From contig JAUNPU010000030.1 in assembly GCA_030536555.1 (NCBI GenBank), forward strand, positions 1-39,067: a stretch of DNA of 39,067 bases. The letters are read 5' to 3'. Both the position numbers and the translations under genes were made by a program. Source of the DNA: Eubacteriales bacterium (lineage in GTDB: Bacteria; Bacillota; Clostridia; Lachnospirales; Lachnospiraceae). Below, piece by piece: positions 25,686 through 34,057 of this stretch. The notes beneath the pieces are model-generated. The model ran no database searches. It saw nothing but the letters and a program-made list of their open reading frames with translations, and was not told where the DNA came from. Each line of letters opens with the position of its first letter. Position 1 is the first letter of the stretch.

Positions 25686-27023
25686 TTACCGATTGATCGC
25701 CTGATGAATGGTCTCTGCCATATAGTCGATCATCTCATCGGTCATGCCCGGGTAAACGCCTACCCAGAACGTGTCCTTCATGATCCGGTCAGCCACATGC
25801 AGATCGCCCACCACCCGGTAACCGCTGCCCTCTGCCCGCATCTGGTCAAAGCAGGGATGCTTGGTCAGATTGCCCGCAAACAACATACGGGTCTGTACAC
25901 CATGTTCCTCGATGTACTGCACCACAGCATTGCGGTCCACACCTTCCTTACAGGTAATCAGGAAGCCGAACCAGCTCGGTCTGGAATTCTCACAGGCTTC
26001 CGGCAGAATCAGCTTGTCTGTGGCATCAGCAAGCGCTGCCTTCAGCCGGTCAAAGTTGTGGCGTCTCCGCTCCACAAAGCCCGGGAACTTCTCCAGCTGG
26101 GCACAGCCGATGGAAGCCTGCAGGTCGGTAGCCTTCAAGTTGTATCCAAAATGAGAGTAGACATACTTGTGATCGTACCCCAGCGGCAGCTCCCCGTACT
26201 GACGGTCGAACCGGTGTCCGCACAGGTTGTCATGACCGGACGGACACACGCAGTCCCGTCCCCAGTCCCGGAAGGACCGGATGATCTTGTTGAGCAGCGG
26301 GTTGTCCGTGTAGACCGCTCCGCCCTCGCCCATGGTCATATGATGCGGCGGGTAGAAGCTGGAGGTTCCGATATCGCCTACGGTTCCGGTGAACTTCTCC
26401 ACCCCGTCGATGGTATAGCGGCTTCCCAGAGCGTCACAGTTGTCCTCGATCAGCCACAGATTGTGCTTATCGCAAAATGCCTTCACCGCCCCCAAATCAA
26501 AGGGATTGCCCAACGTGTGAGCGATCATCACCGCTTTGGTCTTCTCCGAATATGCCTCCTCTAACTGGGTCACGTCAATGTTGTACTGCGGAATGGTCAC
26601 ATCCACAAATACCGGCACTGCGCCATACTGGATCATGGGCGTCACCGTGGTCGGAAATCCCGCTGCCACCGTGATGACCTCGTCCCCCCGGCGCACCTGA
26701 CGGTCTCCCAGCAGCGGGGAAGTCAGCGCCATAAATGCATTTAAGTTGGCAGAAGAACCGGAGTTCACCAGAGAGCAGTATTTCACTCCCAGATACTCCG
26801 CCAGCTTCTTCTCAAATTCATCGGTGTAGCGACCGGAGGTCAGCCAGAACTCCAGCGCACTGTCCACCAGATTCACCATCTCGTTCGCATCGTATACACG
26901 AGATGCATACGGAATCCGGTCTCCCGGCTCGTATACCTTCTTATTGTTTATATGATAGGTCTCGCAGTAATCCGCTACCAGATCCAGGATTTCCTGCCTT
27001 GCCTGCTCCTGTGTTTTGCTCAT
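25686..27023 (-). CDS. rfbH: CDP-4-keto-6-deoxyglucose 3-dehydrase (RfbH/E1)
   Basis: 445 aa PMP- and 2Fe-2S-dependent enzyme of CDP-3,6-dideoxyhexose synthesis. It belongs to the DegT/DnrJ/EryC1 fold, but the usual PLP lysine is a histidine (SFYPPHHMTMGEGG, H227), the hallmark of E1. Iron-sulfur cysteines are visible: C196 in EDNCDALG and C258, C260 and C268 in RDCVCPSGHDNLC. The start is ATG 27023 behind AGGAG. It removes the C3 hydroxyl with the E3 reductase, which is not in the window. Confidence 0.95.
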   Translation of the reverse strand: MSKTQEQARQEILDLVADYCETYHINNKKVYEPGDRIPYASRVYDANEMVNLVDSALEFWLTSGRYTDEFEKKLAEYLGVKYCSLVNSGSSANLNAFMALTSPLLGDRQVRRGDEVITVAAGFPTTVTPMIQYGAVPVFVDVTIPQYNIDVTQLEEAYSEKTKAVMIAHTLGNPFDLGAVKAFCDKHNLWLIEDNCDALGSRYTIDGVEKFTGTVGDIGTSSFYPPHHMTMGEGGAVYTDNPLLNKIIRSFRDWGRDCVCPSGHDNLCGHRFDRQYGELPLGYDHKYVYSHFGYNLKATDLQASIGCAQLEKFPGFVERRRHNFDRLKAALADATDKLILPEACENSRPSWFGFLITCKEGVDRNAVVQYIEEHGVQTRMLFAGNLTKHPCFDQMRAEGSGYRVVGDLHVADRIMKDTFWVGVYPGMTDEMIDYMAETIHQAINR

Positions 27024-27111
27024 ATCTTCTATCTCCTGCTATTGTTTCTGTCATTATTTTCTATTCCTGTCGCTGTTTTCTGCCCTCGGATAGCGGCATT
27101 CGCTTCCCGGC

Positions 27112-28170
27112 TTAAAACTCTCCAATCTGCCGGTCCATCATCTTCAGCATGTCCTCGCCGTCCAGATAAGCCTTCGACCACTGAATCGTCTTCTCCACCG
27201 CCTCCCGGATATGCCATCTGGGCTGCCAGCCAAATACATGCTTGATCTTGGAGCAGTCCAGCTTCAGGAAGTTCGCCTCGTGGGGACCTCCGTCGTGGCG
27301 GTTCACCCAGGCTGCGCCCTCGCCCCACAGCTCGCAGAACATGGTCACCAGACTGCCGGTGGTCACGCAGTCACAGTCATCCGGTCCCACATTGTAGTAC
27401 CCCTGATATGCCGCGTCCTCATACTGGCACTGTGCAATGTGAAGGTAGGCAAACAGCGGCTCCAGCACGTGCTGGAACGGGCGGGTGGAATAGGGATTCC
27501 GCACCACGATCTCGCTGCCGGACGCCATGGCACGCACACAGTCCGGAATGATCCGGTCATTGGCGAAGTCACCGCCGCCGATCACATTTCCCGCCCGGGC
27601 AGTGGAGATACGGCAGCGTCCGTCCTGGAAAAAGGACTTCTGATAGCTGTGGGTCACCAGCTCCGAACAGGACTTGCTGTTGGAATAGGGATCGTATCCG
27701 TCTAAGGGATCGCACTCCCGGTAGCCGTACTCCCACTCCCTGTTTTCGTATACCTTATCAGTGGTCACGTTGAGCACTGACTTCACGCAGCTGTTCAGAC
27801 GCACACACTCCAGCAGATTCACCGTGCCCATCACATTGGTCTCATAGGTGTAGACCGGGTCCTTGTAGGAATCCCGCACAATGGGCTGTGCCGCCAGATG
27901 AAGGACAATCTCCGGCTGCACCCGCTCAAATACCTGCTTCAGATGTGCCAGATCCCGGATATCACCGATCTCCGAATCCATGGTATCCGCCAGTCCCGCA
28001 ATCCCGAACAGAGACGGATCCGTCGGCGCTTCCAGCGAATAGCCGGTCACCTGCGCCCCCGCCAGTGTCAGAATCCGGGACAGCCACGAGCCCTTAAATC
28101 CCGTATGCCCGGTCACCAGCACCCGCTTCCCTCTGTAAAATTCCCTGCATGCTTCCAGATTGTATATCAT
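27112..28170 (-). CDS. rfbG: CDP-glucose 4,6-dehydratase RfbG
   Basis: 352 aa short-chain dehydrogenase-type enzyme making CDP-4-keto-6-deoxyglucose. Rossmann motif VLVTGHTGFKGSWLS, then HLAAQPIVRDSY. The catalytic YxxxK is in DPYSNSKSCSELV as the dehydratase variant, and the RAGNVIGGGDFANDRIIPD block is diagnostic of RfbG. It lies between rfbF and rfbH. Confidence 0.96.
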   Translation of the reverse strand: MIYNLEACREFYRGKRVLVTGHTGFKGSWLSRILTLAGAQVTGYSLEAPTDPSLFGIAGLADTMDSEIGDIRDLAHLKQVFERVQPEIVLHLAAQPIVRDSYKDPVYTYETNVMGTVNLLECVRLNSCVKSVLNVTTDKVYENREWEYGYRECDPLDGYDPYSNSKSCSELVTHSYQKSFFQDGRCRISTARAGNVIGGGDFANDRIIPDCVRAMASGSEIVVRNPYSTRPFQHVLEPLFAYLHIAQCQYEDAAYQGYYNVGPDDCDCVTTGSLVTMFCELWGEGAAWVNRHDGGPHEANFLKLDCSKIKHVFGWQPRWHIREAVEKTIQWSKAYLDGEDMLKMMDRQIGEF

Positions 28171-28188
28171 TGCTGCATTTCCTCCATA

Positions 28189-28962
28189 TTACTTCCAAAT
28201 CTTCCACGGTGCCTTCCCGGACTGCCACAGCTCTTCCAACTTCTTCATCTCCCGCTGGGTGTCCATGCACTGCCAGAAGCCGTCATGGTAGAAGGACATC
28301 AACTGTCCCTCCGCCGCCAGTCGCTGCATCGGCGCCTGCTCGAACACCGTCGTATCGTCTTCCAGATAGCCGAAAATCTCCGGATTCATCACCATAAATC
28401 CGCCGTTGATCACAGCGCCGTCATTGGCTGACTTCTCTCTGAAGGAGCGGATCACATTGTCCGAATCGATGTCCAGCACCCCTTTCTGCTGCCCGATATT
28501 GACCGTGGTAATGGTCGCAGTCTTTCCATGGCTCTCATGGAACTTCACCAGCGCATTCAGATCCACATTGCTCACCCCGTCACCGTAGGTCAGCATAAAC
28601 GGCTCATCCCCGATATACGGCTGAATCCGCTTCACCCGGCCGCCGGTCATGGTGTGAAGCCCCGTATCCACCAGCGTCACCTTCCACGGCTCCGAATAGT
28701 TGTTGTGAACCTCCATCTTATTGTTCGCCAGATCAAAGGTCACATCCGACGTATGCAGAAAATAATCCGCAAAGAACTCCTTCACCACATACTGCTTATA
28801 TCCCAGACAGATCACAAAATCATGAAATCCAAACTCCGAATAATACTTCATAATGTGCCACAGGATCGGTCTCCCGCCGATCTCAATCATCGGCTTCGGC
28901 TTCAGGTGGCTCTCCTCACTGATTCTAGTTCCCAGGCCGCCTGCCAGAATTACTACTTTCAT
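28189..28962 (-). CDS. rfbF: Glucose-1-phosphate cytidylyltransferase RfbF
   Basis: 257 aa nucleotidyltransferase: glucose-1-P + CTP to CDP-glucose. MKVVILAGGLGTRISEESHLKPKPMIEIGGRPILWHIMKYY is the family N terminus, with the GGLGTR nucleotide loop and the KPKP motif. FMLTYGDGVSNVDL carries the metal-binding Asp. The start is ATG 28962; the in-frame upstream stretch is leader. First enzyme of the rfb set, with a good promoter about 100 bp upstream. Confidence 0.96.
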   Translation of the reverse strand: MKVVILAGGLGTRISEESHLKPKPMIEIGGRPILWHIMKYYSEFGFHDFVICLGYKQYVVKEFFADYFLHTSDVTFDLANNKMEVHNNYSEPWKVTLVDTGLHTMTGGRVKRIQPYIGDEPFMLTYGDGVSNVDLNALVKFHESHGKTATITTVNIGQQKGVLDIDSDNVIRSFREKSANDGAVINGGFMVMNPEIFGYLEDDTTVFEQAPMQRLAAEGQLMSFYHDGFWQCMDTQREMKKLEELWQSGKAPWKIWK

Positions 28963-29055
28963 ATCTATATACGTTCCTCTCTGTTTATCCAATGTAACGG
29001 TTCCATACATATCCGGCGCTTATCTCCCGAAAGGGCATAATTCGCCTATTTTCCC

Positions 29056-29084
29056 ATTATAACCTGTTTGGAGGGAGATATCAA
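29056..29084 (-). promoter_or_regulatory. Promoter of rfbFGH cluster
   Basis: TTGATA (29084-29079), 17 bp, TATAAT (29061-29056) on the minus strand. It begins 4 bp after the stop codon of the 38-aa gene, so the rfb cluster has its own start point. Confidence 0.8.
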
Positions 29085-29087
29085 ACA

Positions 29088-29204
29088 TTATTTGCTGTTT
29101 GCAGCCCCAGCCACCAGCGCCGTATCAAACAGATTCTCATTTCTCTTTGCTTCCTTCCGGACTCCGTACCGAATAAAATCATCTCGAATCTGATATCGTT
29201 CCAT
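29088..29204 (-). CDS. Small 38-aa protein of unknown function
   Basis: ATG 29204 is preceded by GGAGGAG with 6-nt spacing. The frame runs 38 codons to TAA at 29088. It starts MERYQIRDDFIRYGVRKEAK and ends LFDTALVAGAANSK. It is charged and soluble, with no membrane helix. The strong ribosome site and normal amino-acid make-up suggest a real gene. No family is recognised. It sits between the rfbF promoter and a broken transporter. Confidence 0.65.
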   Translation of the reverse strand: MERYQIRDDFIRYGVRKEAKRNENLFDTALVAGAANSK

Positions 29205-29374
29205 AAGCTTCTCCTCCGTATTGCAAGCTTGATCTGATTACAACTATACCATATCTCACATGCACTATCCAGAATATCTTGTCAAATCTTAACCGCCGTT
29301 AAGACACTCCCGTTTCGAATATATTAATATTATAACAATGAAAACACACCATTTTACAAGAGGGGGAAGCTTTT

Positions 29375-29553
29375 ATGAGCCAAAAGAAATCCATGTATCC
29401 CGTCCACTGCGTGATTGGTATCGCCATCATGCTCCTTTTTCGGTATCTTCGTAGGTACTCTGTACCTCCGGACCACCGTCGATCCCATCTGGTCCAGTAT
29501 CCTCAGCATCTTTATGATCGGCGTCTCCGACTACGCACCTATGGGTGCTCATA
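29375..29553 (+). pseudogene. Remnant of a DASS/SLC13-type anion permease
   Basis: ATG 29375 behind AGGGGG gives MSQKKSMYPVHCVIGIAIML. The frame then shifts near 29440, and the shifted frame continues GIFVGTLYLRTTVDPIWSS then a FMIGVSDYAPM segment. From memory these are the first two conserved stretches of SLC13-type permeases, which normally have some 15-20 residues between them and about 400 more after. Here the intervening piece is deleted, the frame is broken and the rest of the gene is missing. A terminator follows at 29610. Confidence 0.65.
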
Positions 29554-29609
29554 AGACAGTAATTCTAAAAATTACGATTATGGCATCTGTCAGGCAGGGT
29601 TGGCAAAAA

Positions 29610-29652
29610 AATAGCGGGTATCTGGTGAAAGCCGGATACCCGTTATTTTTTT
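29610..29652. terminator. Bidirectional terminator
   Basis: AATAGCGGGTATC (29610-29622) pairs with GATACCCGTTATT (29635-29647), with T and A runs at the base on both strands. It serves the minus-strand threonine aldolase gene and ends the plus-strand transporter remnant. Confidence 0.88.
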
Positions 29653-29729
29653 CCGTCACGAAAAGCAATAGATTTATTCGCAGCTTTCAGGTATAATTAC
29701 CTTAAATCAATCCTAAAAACAACTATTGC

Positions 29730-30767
29730 TTATTCCAGTACCTTGCCTAACATTTCAACATCTTCCATTCTTGCTGCCCAGCTTGTGGCGAAACGGATGA
29801 TTGTATGAGAGTCATCGTACTTTTCCCAAAAACCGAATTCTACTTCCTCTGCCAAACGTTCCATCCGGGCATTTTCTATGACGCAGAAAACCTGATTGGT
29901 AGGAGAATCAAAGCAGAGCGCATAACCGTTTTGAGAAAGAATCTGCCGGATCCGATCCGCAGCCTGAATTGCCGGTATTCCGATTCTTTCATACAAGTGG
30001 TCTGTAAATAATTCATCAAACTGAATTCCAAGCAACCGCCCTTTTGCGAGCAGCGCGCCGTGCTGCTTAATGATCGTGAAAAAGTGCGGGATCGTCCCGA
30101 CATCCGGGATGACCACAGCTTCGCCAAACAAAGCTCCACATTTTGTTCCGCCGATATAAAACACATCGCATAACGCGGCGATGTCTGTCAGCGTAAGATC
30201 GTTCTGCGGGCAGGCCAGCGCATAAGCCAGACGCGCTCCATCCAGATAAAGAGGGATTTGATTCGCCCGACACAGGGAACTGATTTCCGACAATTCTTCC
30301 CGCGAATACAGCGTTCCATATTCTGTCGGATGCGAGAGATAGACCATGCCGGGCATAACCATGTGGTCGTGGTTCGCATCATTTTGATATGCATTCAAAA
30401 GCACTTCGATTTGACTGGCACTGATTTTTCCGTTGTGGTGCGGCAATGTCAGCACTTTATGTCCGCCAAACTCGATTGCGCCAGCTTCGTGTACACTGAT
30501 GTGTCCGGTATCCGCAGCAATCACACCTTGATAGCTTTTCAGCAGCGCATCAATTACCGTGGCATTTGTCTGCGTTCCACCAACCAGGAAGAACACCTCT
30601 GCATCCGGAGCGTTACAGGCTTCACGGATTTTTGCTTTGGCTGATTCGCAGTAGCTGTCCATCCCGTATCCCGGTGTTTTTAAGAAATTTGTTTCTGTAA
30701 GGCGTAGAAGGATATTCGGATGCGCACCCTCCATATAGTCACATGAAAACGATAAGACATTACGCAT
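29730..30767 (-). CDS. ltaE: Low-specificity L-threonine aldolase
   Basis: 345 aa PLP enzyme (beta-eliminating lyase/GLY1 family) that splits L-threonine or allo-threonine to glycine and acetaldehyde. FLVGGTQTNATVID and HEAGAIEFGGHKVL are substrate/PLP-site segments. LYLDGARLAYAL carries the PLP Asp. FYIGGTKCGALFGEA contains the Schiff-base lysine K209. The start is ATG 30767 behind AAAGGG. It is divergent from the LysR gene with overlapping promoters, so LysR control is likely. Confidence 0.93.
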   Translation of the reverse strand: MRNVLSFSCDYMEGAHPNILLRLTETNFLKTPGYGMDSYCESAKAKIREACNAPDAEVFFLVGGTQTNATVIDALLKSYQGVIAADTGHISVHEAGAIEFGGHKVLTLPHHNGKISASQIEVLLNAYQNDANHDHMVMPGMVYLSHPTEYGTLYSREELSEISSLCRANQIPLYLDGARLAYALACPQNDLTLTDIAALCDVFYIGGTKCGALFGEAVVIPDVGTIPHFFTIIKQHGALLAKGRLLGIQFDELFTDHLYERIGIPAIQAADRIRQILSQNGYALCFDSPTNQVFCVIENARMERLAEEVEFGFWEKYDDSHTIIRFATSWAARMEDVEMLGKVLE

Positions 30768-30798
30768 AATATTCACCCTTTCCGTTTGAAATCTGCGA

Positions 30799-30827
30799 TT
30801 GACAGGTTGTTGCCGTCATTATAAAAT
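30799..30827 (+). promoter_or_regulatory. Promoter of lysR gene
   Basis: TTGACA (30799-30804), 17 bp, TAAAAT (30822-30827). It overlaps the -10 and spacer of the opposing threonine aldolase promoter, leaving a leader of about 70 bp. Confidence 0.6.
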
Positions 30828-30846
30828 ACATTTATCCATGACGCAA
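30818..30846 (-). promoter_or_regulatory. Promoter of threonine aldolase gene
   Basis: TTGCGT (30846-30841), 17 bp, TATAAT (30823-30818) on the minus strand. It runs head-on against the lysR promoter, an arrangement common for LysR-regulated pairs. Confidence 0.75.
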
Positions 30847-30901
30847 ACGGCAAATTGTTATCTCTGACATGATAAAGCGTTATTGATAGGAGGGTGAAAT
30901 T

Positions 30902-31819
30902 ATGGACGCAGTAAAATGCGAAGCCATTTTAGCCGCTGCAGAAACGGGCAGTTTGACCGCTGCCGCTGAACGATTAGGCTATACACAGTCCGGTATCACA
31001 AGAATGCTGGGAAGCCTGGAAGATGAAGTTGGATTCCCATTGTTTATCCGCAACAAAAAAGGCGTTCACTTGACTGAAAACGGGAAGACGATGCTTCCGC
31101 TGTTTCGTGAGATTGTCCGCGCACAGCAAAACGCGCAGCAATTCAGTGCCGAAATTTGTGGTATTATGAAAGGTTCTTTGACAATAGGCTGTTATTACAG
31201 CATTTCGGCAATGTGGATGCCTGAGATATTGAAAGAGTTTCGCAGCCGTTTTCCCGGCGTTTCTGTCCGAATGCAGGAGGGCGGCAATCTGGAAATGTCA
31301 AAGTGGCTGCATGAAAATTCTGTCGATTGCTGCTTTTGTGCAAAGCCGAATTCCGGCGAGTACGATTGGCTTCCGGTCTATCGGGACGAATTGGTGGTCT
31401 GGGTGCCGCAAAATCATCCGCTTGCATCAGCGGCTTCGTTCCCGATTGAAAATCTTGAAAAGGAACCGTTTATACACACATCACCTGATCACGATACGGA
31501 TCAGGACCGCTTGTTGGCAGCATTGCAACTTCATCCGCAGACCTGCTTTACCACAAGAGACGGTTTTACCACCTACAACATGGTAAGCGCCGGATTGGGG
31601 ATCAGCTTTAATCAGCGTTTGATCGCGCAGCAATGGAACCATGATGCTGTTGCACAGATTCCGTTCTCGCCGCCTCAGTTTGTGGAACTGGGAATTGCAG
31701 TTTCTTCTATGAAAGATGCTTCGCCCGCAGCGAAGAAATTGATAGAGTGTTCCGTGCAATGTATCAAGAATATGACAGACGATAAAACTGATTTGCCCGC
31801 AAAATTTTTATACATATAA
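30902..31819 (+). CDS. LysR family transcriptional regulator
   Basis: 305 aa. The N-terminal helix-turn-helix reads CEAILAAAETGSLTAAAERLGYTQSGITRMLGSLEDEVGFPLFIRNKKGVHLTENG. A periplasmic-binding-like effector domain follows (GSLTIGCYYSISAMWMPEIL onward). The start is ATG 30902 behind AGGAGGG. It probably regulates the divergent threonine aldolase gene; the ligand is unknown. Base composition appears more AT-rich than in the surrounding genes. Confidence 0.95.
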   Translation: MDAVKCEAILAAAETGSLTAAAERLGYTQSGITRMLGSLEDEVGFPLFIRNKKGVHLTENGKTMLPLFREIVRAQQNAQQFSAEICGIMKGSLTIGCYYSISAMWMPEILKEFRSRFPGVSVRMQEGGNLEMSKWLHENSVDCCFCAKPNSGEYDWLPVYRDELVVWVPQNHPLASAASFPIENLEKEPFIHTSPDHDTDQDRLLAALQLHPQTCFTTRDGFTTYNMVSAGLGISFNQRLIAQQWNHDAVAQIPFSPPQFVELGIAVSSMKDASPAAKKLIECSVQCIKNMTDDKTDLPAKFLYI

Positions 31820-31850
31820 ACCCTGTTGAAGCAAATAATCTACACCCTGT

Positions 31851-31891
31851 CCGCTGGCTATGCCGTATGAGCAAAGTCAGCGGTCTTTTTT
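31851..31891 (+). terminator. Terminator after lysR
   Basis: CCGCTG (31851-31856) pairs with CAGCGG (31878-31883), with an inner GCT/AGC stem, then TCTTTTTT. It overlaps the beginning of the orphan reading frame that follows. Confidence 0.75.
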
Positions 31892-32052
31892 ACCCAAAAT
31901 CAGGAAAGGAGCGCAATCACCGTATTTTTCTGTACGGCGGCTTTATGGAACGGGGCAAGAGCAGTGGAAAACAGCGGCAGAACATCCGCATTTCCTGTGA
32001 TCTTGTGGGCTTTATCCCCGTGGAAGAACTGCTAAAACAGGAAACGGCGTGA
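31867..32052 (+). CDS. Orphan 61-aa reading frame, possible fragment
   Basis: 61 codons, basic: HRIFLYGGFMERGKSSGKQR followed by QNIRISCDLVGFIPVEELL. The amino-acid make-up looks like real protein, but the first codon (31867) lies inside the lysR terminator and has no ribosome site. This looks like the 3' end of a gene whose front is missing, perhaps left by a mobile element (inference). No family is recognised. Its stop codon falls within a hairpin at 32044-32067. Confidence 0.4.
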   Translation: MSKVSGLFYPKSGKERNHRIFLYGGFMERGKSSGKQRQNIRISCDLVGFIPVEELLKQETA

Positions 32053-32067
32053 CCGAAGCCACGCCGT
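32044..32067 (-). terminator. Terminator after FAD-dependent dehydrogenase
   Basis: ACGGCGTG/CACGCCGT 8-bp GC-rich stem with an 8-nt loop, followed on the minus strand by TTCCTGTTTT. It lies about 75 bp after the stop codon of the FAD gene. On plus there is no T run. Confidence 0.6.
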
Positions 32068-32141
32068 CCCTGAGAAAATACGATATTACTTTCTTATGAC
32101 CTCCGACCATTTGACCGGGGTATCATTTTATGATTCTGAGA

Positions 32142-33515
32142 TTATCTTCCTTCCATAATCTTCCGCGCCACATACACACCGCTGGCGGATGCATGGGACA
32201 GGGAGTGAGTCACACCACTGCCGTCTCCGATGATGTAAAGCCCCTTATGGCGAGTCTCCAGATTCTCATCCAGATCCACCTCCATATTGTAGAACTTGAC
32301 CTCCACACCGTACAGCAGCGTATCATCATTTGCCGTTCCCGGAGCGATCTTGTCCAGGGCATAGATCATCTCGATAATACCGTCCAGAATACGCTTCGGA
32401 AGCACCAGGCTCAAATCGCCCGGGGTCGCTGCCAGAGTCGGAGTCACGCTGCACTCCTCGATCCGGTTCGCATTACTCCTGCGGCCTCTCACCAGATCAC
32501 CGAACCGCTGCACGATCACGCCGCCGCCCAGCATATTGGAAAGCTTCGCAATGCTCTCACCATAGCCGTTGCTGTCCTTAAACGGCTCTGAAAAATGCTT
32601 CGCCACCAGCAATGCGAAGTTGGTGTTCTCCGTCTGCTTGTCAGCACCCTCATAGCTGTGACCGTTGACCGTCACAATGCCGTTGGTGTTCTCATTTACC
32701 ACGATGCCATTGGGGTTCATGCAGAAGGTACGCACGTCATCCTCGAACTTCTCCGTCCGGTATACAATCTTACTCTCATACAGCTCATCTGTCAGATGGG
32801 AAAAAATCACCGCCGGAATCTCCACACGGACACCGATGTCCACACGATTGGACTTGGTGGGAATCTCCAGCTCCTTACAGGTCTTCTCCATCCACTTGCT
32901 TCCGCTTCTGCCCACAGATACGATGCACTTCTCACAATCTGCATATTCATTTTCACCATACCATACCCGGTAACCGCCCTCGATCACCTCGATATGAGCA
33001 ACCGGAGTCCGGAAGAAGAACTCCACCCGTTCCTTCAGCTTTTCATACATATTGCCCAGCACCACGTAGTTGATGTCCGTGCCCAGATGTCTCACCGATG
33101 CATCCAGCAGATGCAGCTTGTTCTGAATGCAGAGCTTCTTAAATTTGGTTCCGGCTGTGGAGAACATTCTGGTTCCCGCGCCGCCGTATGCCAGGTTGAT
33201 CTCATCCACATAGTGCATCAGCTCCAGCGCCTGCTTCTTGCCGATATACTCATGCAGCGTTCCGCCAAAATCATTGGTAATGTTGTACTTTCCGTCAGAA
33301 AATGCCCCCGCGCCGCCAAATCCATTCATAATGGCACAGGTCGGACACTTGATACAACTCTTCACCTTGTCGCCGTCAATCGGACAGTGCCGCTTGTCCA
33401 GCGGATTGCCCGCCTCAAATACTGCAATCTTCAGCCCCGGCTGCTTCTCACTGAGCTCATATGCAGAGAAAATACCTCCCGGACCAGCGCCAACTATAAT
33501 TACGTCATATTTCAT
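32142..33515 (-). CDS. FAD-dependent dehydrogenase (COG2509 type)
   Basis: 457 aa. The N-terminal dinucleotide-binding motif is DVIIVGAGPGGIFSAYELSE. A conserved cysteine-bearing block HCPIDGDKVKSCIKCPTCAI is followed by GFGGAGAFSDGKYN, which marks this uncharacterised family. The C-terminal FAD loop is LYIIGDGSGVTHSLSHASASG. The substrate is unknown. The start is ATG 33515 with GGAG about 11 nt upstream. Single-gene unit with its own promoter. Confidence 0.92.
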   Translation of the reverse strand: MKYDVIIVGAGPGGIFSAYELSEKQPGLKIAVFEAGNPLDKRHCPIDGDKVKSCIKCPTCAIMNGFGGAGAFSDGKYNITNDFGGTLHEYIGKKQALELMHYVDEINLAYGGAGTRMFSTAGTKFKKLCIQNKLHLLDASVRHLGTDINYVVLGNMYEKLKERVEFFFRTPVAHIEVIEGGYRVWYGENEYADCEKCIVSVGRSGSKWMEKTCKELEIPTKSNRVDIGVRVEIPAVIFSHLTDELYESKIVYRTEKFEDDVRTFCMNPNGIVVNENTNGIVTVNGHSYEGADKQTENTNFALLVAKHFSEPFKDSNGYGESIAKLSNMLGGGVIVQRFGDLVRGRRSNANRIEECSVTPTLAATPGDLSLVLPKRILDGIIEMIYALDKIAPGTANDDTLLYGVEVKFYNMEVDLDENLETRHKGLYIIGDGSGVTHSLSHASASGVYVARKIMEGR

Positions 33516-33545
33516 AATCCATCACTCTCCTGTTGTAATAACCTT

Positions 33546-33574
33546 ATCATAACAAGAATTCGAGCAATGCGCAA
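33546..33574 (-). promoter_or_regulatory. Promoter of FAD dehydrogenase gene
   Basis: TTGCGC (33574-33569), 17 bp, TATGAT (33551-33546) on the minus strand, about 30 bp upstream of the start codon. The stretch 33600-33715 further upstream holds nothing I can identify. Confidence 0.7.
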
Positions 33575-33723
33575 GGGCTGTGTTTTTCACAGGTGTGCCT
33601 GAAAGCTTGCTGTTCTGACCGCAATCAGCATCGGAAATTTTGCTGCCCACCTGTAGCCGGTTATTCTGGCATTTTTGAGTTTGCGTTGTAAAATCAGAGC
33701 AATGCCGTAAAAGAAAGCCTCAC

Positions 33724-33978
33724 TTTGGACAATAAATGGCTATTTTTTAAAAAATTATCCAATTCACCCAAGATATAAAGGATTTTTGTTTACATAAAGC
33801 GGTTTTTGGACAATTCTGTTTGAAATCGAGTCGTTATTATCCAAAATCCCAAGAATTTTGGACAATTTTCAGGTGTTTCAAGCCAGAATTGTCCAAAGCA
33901 CCTGCTTTTAAAGTTTAAAATGTACCCTCAAAGCTGGATTGGACAATTTTGAGAAATACTTGCCTGTAATTGTCCAAA
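33724..33978. repeat. Four-dyad element, copy B (TTGGACAATT arrays)
   Basis: Second copy of the element at 48-324, same orientation. Dyads: 33725-33733/33754-33762 (one mismatch), 33804-33814/33836-33846 (one mismatch), 33857-33867/33887-33897 (11 bp perfect) and 33939-33948/33968-33977 (10 bp perfect). Gaps are 41, 10 and 41 bp. Shared details with copy A beyond the half-sites are ACATAAAGC before dyad 2, the same deviant half-site TTATCCAAAATCCC, and a near-identical central segment ending TTTTGGACAATT. It lies after the terminator of the membrane-protein gene and upstream of the FAD gene. Confidence 0.85.
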
Positions 33979-34006
33979 CTGCGCAATAAACCAGCAAAAA
34001 TCAAGT

Positions 34007-34044
34007 CTGGCTGCCATACCGAACTTTTCCGGTACAGCAGCCAG
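34007..34044 (-). terminator. Terminator after membrane protein gene
   Basis: On the minus strand CTGGCTGCTGTACCG pairs with CGGTATGGCAGCCAG (nearly perfect), followed by ACTTGATTTTT. It lies 14 bp after the stop codon and separates the gene from four-dyad element B. Confidence 0.9.
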
Positions 34045-34057
34045 CCCTCATTTTCTC

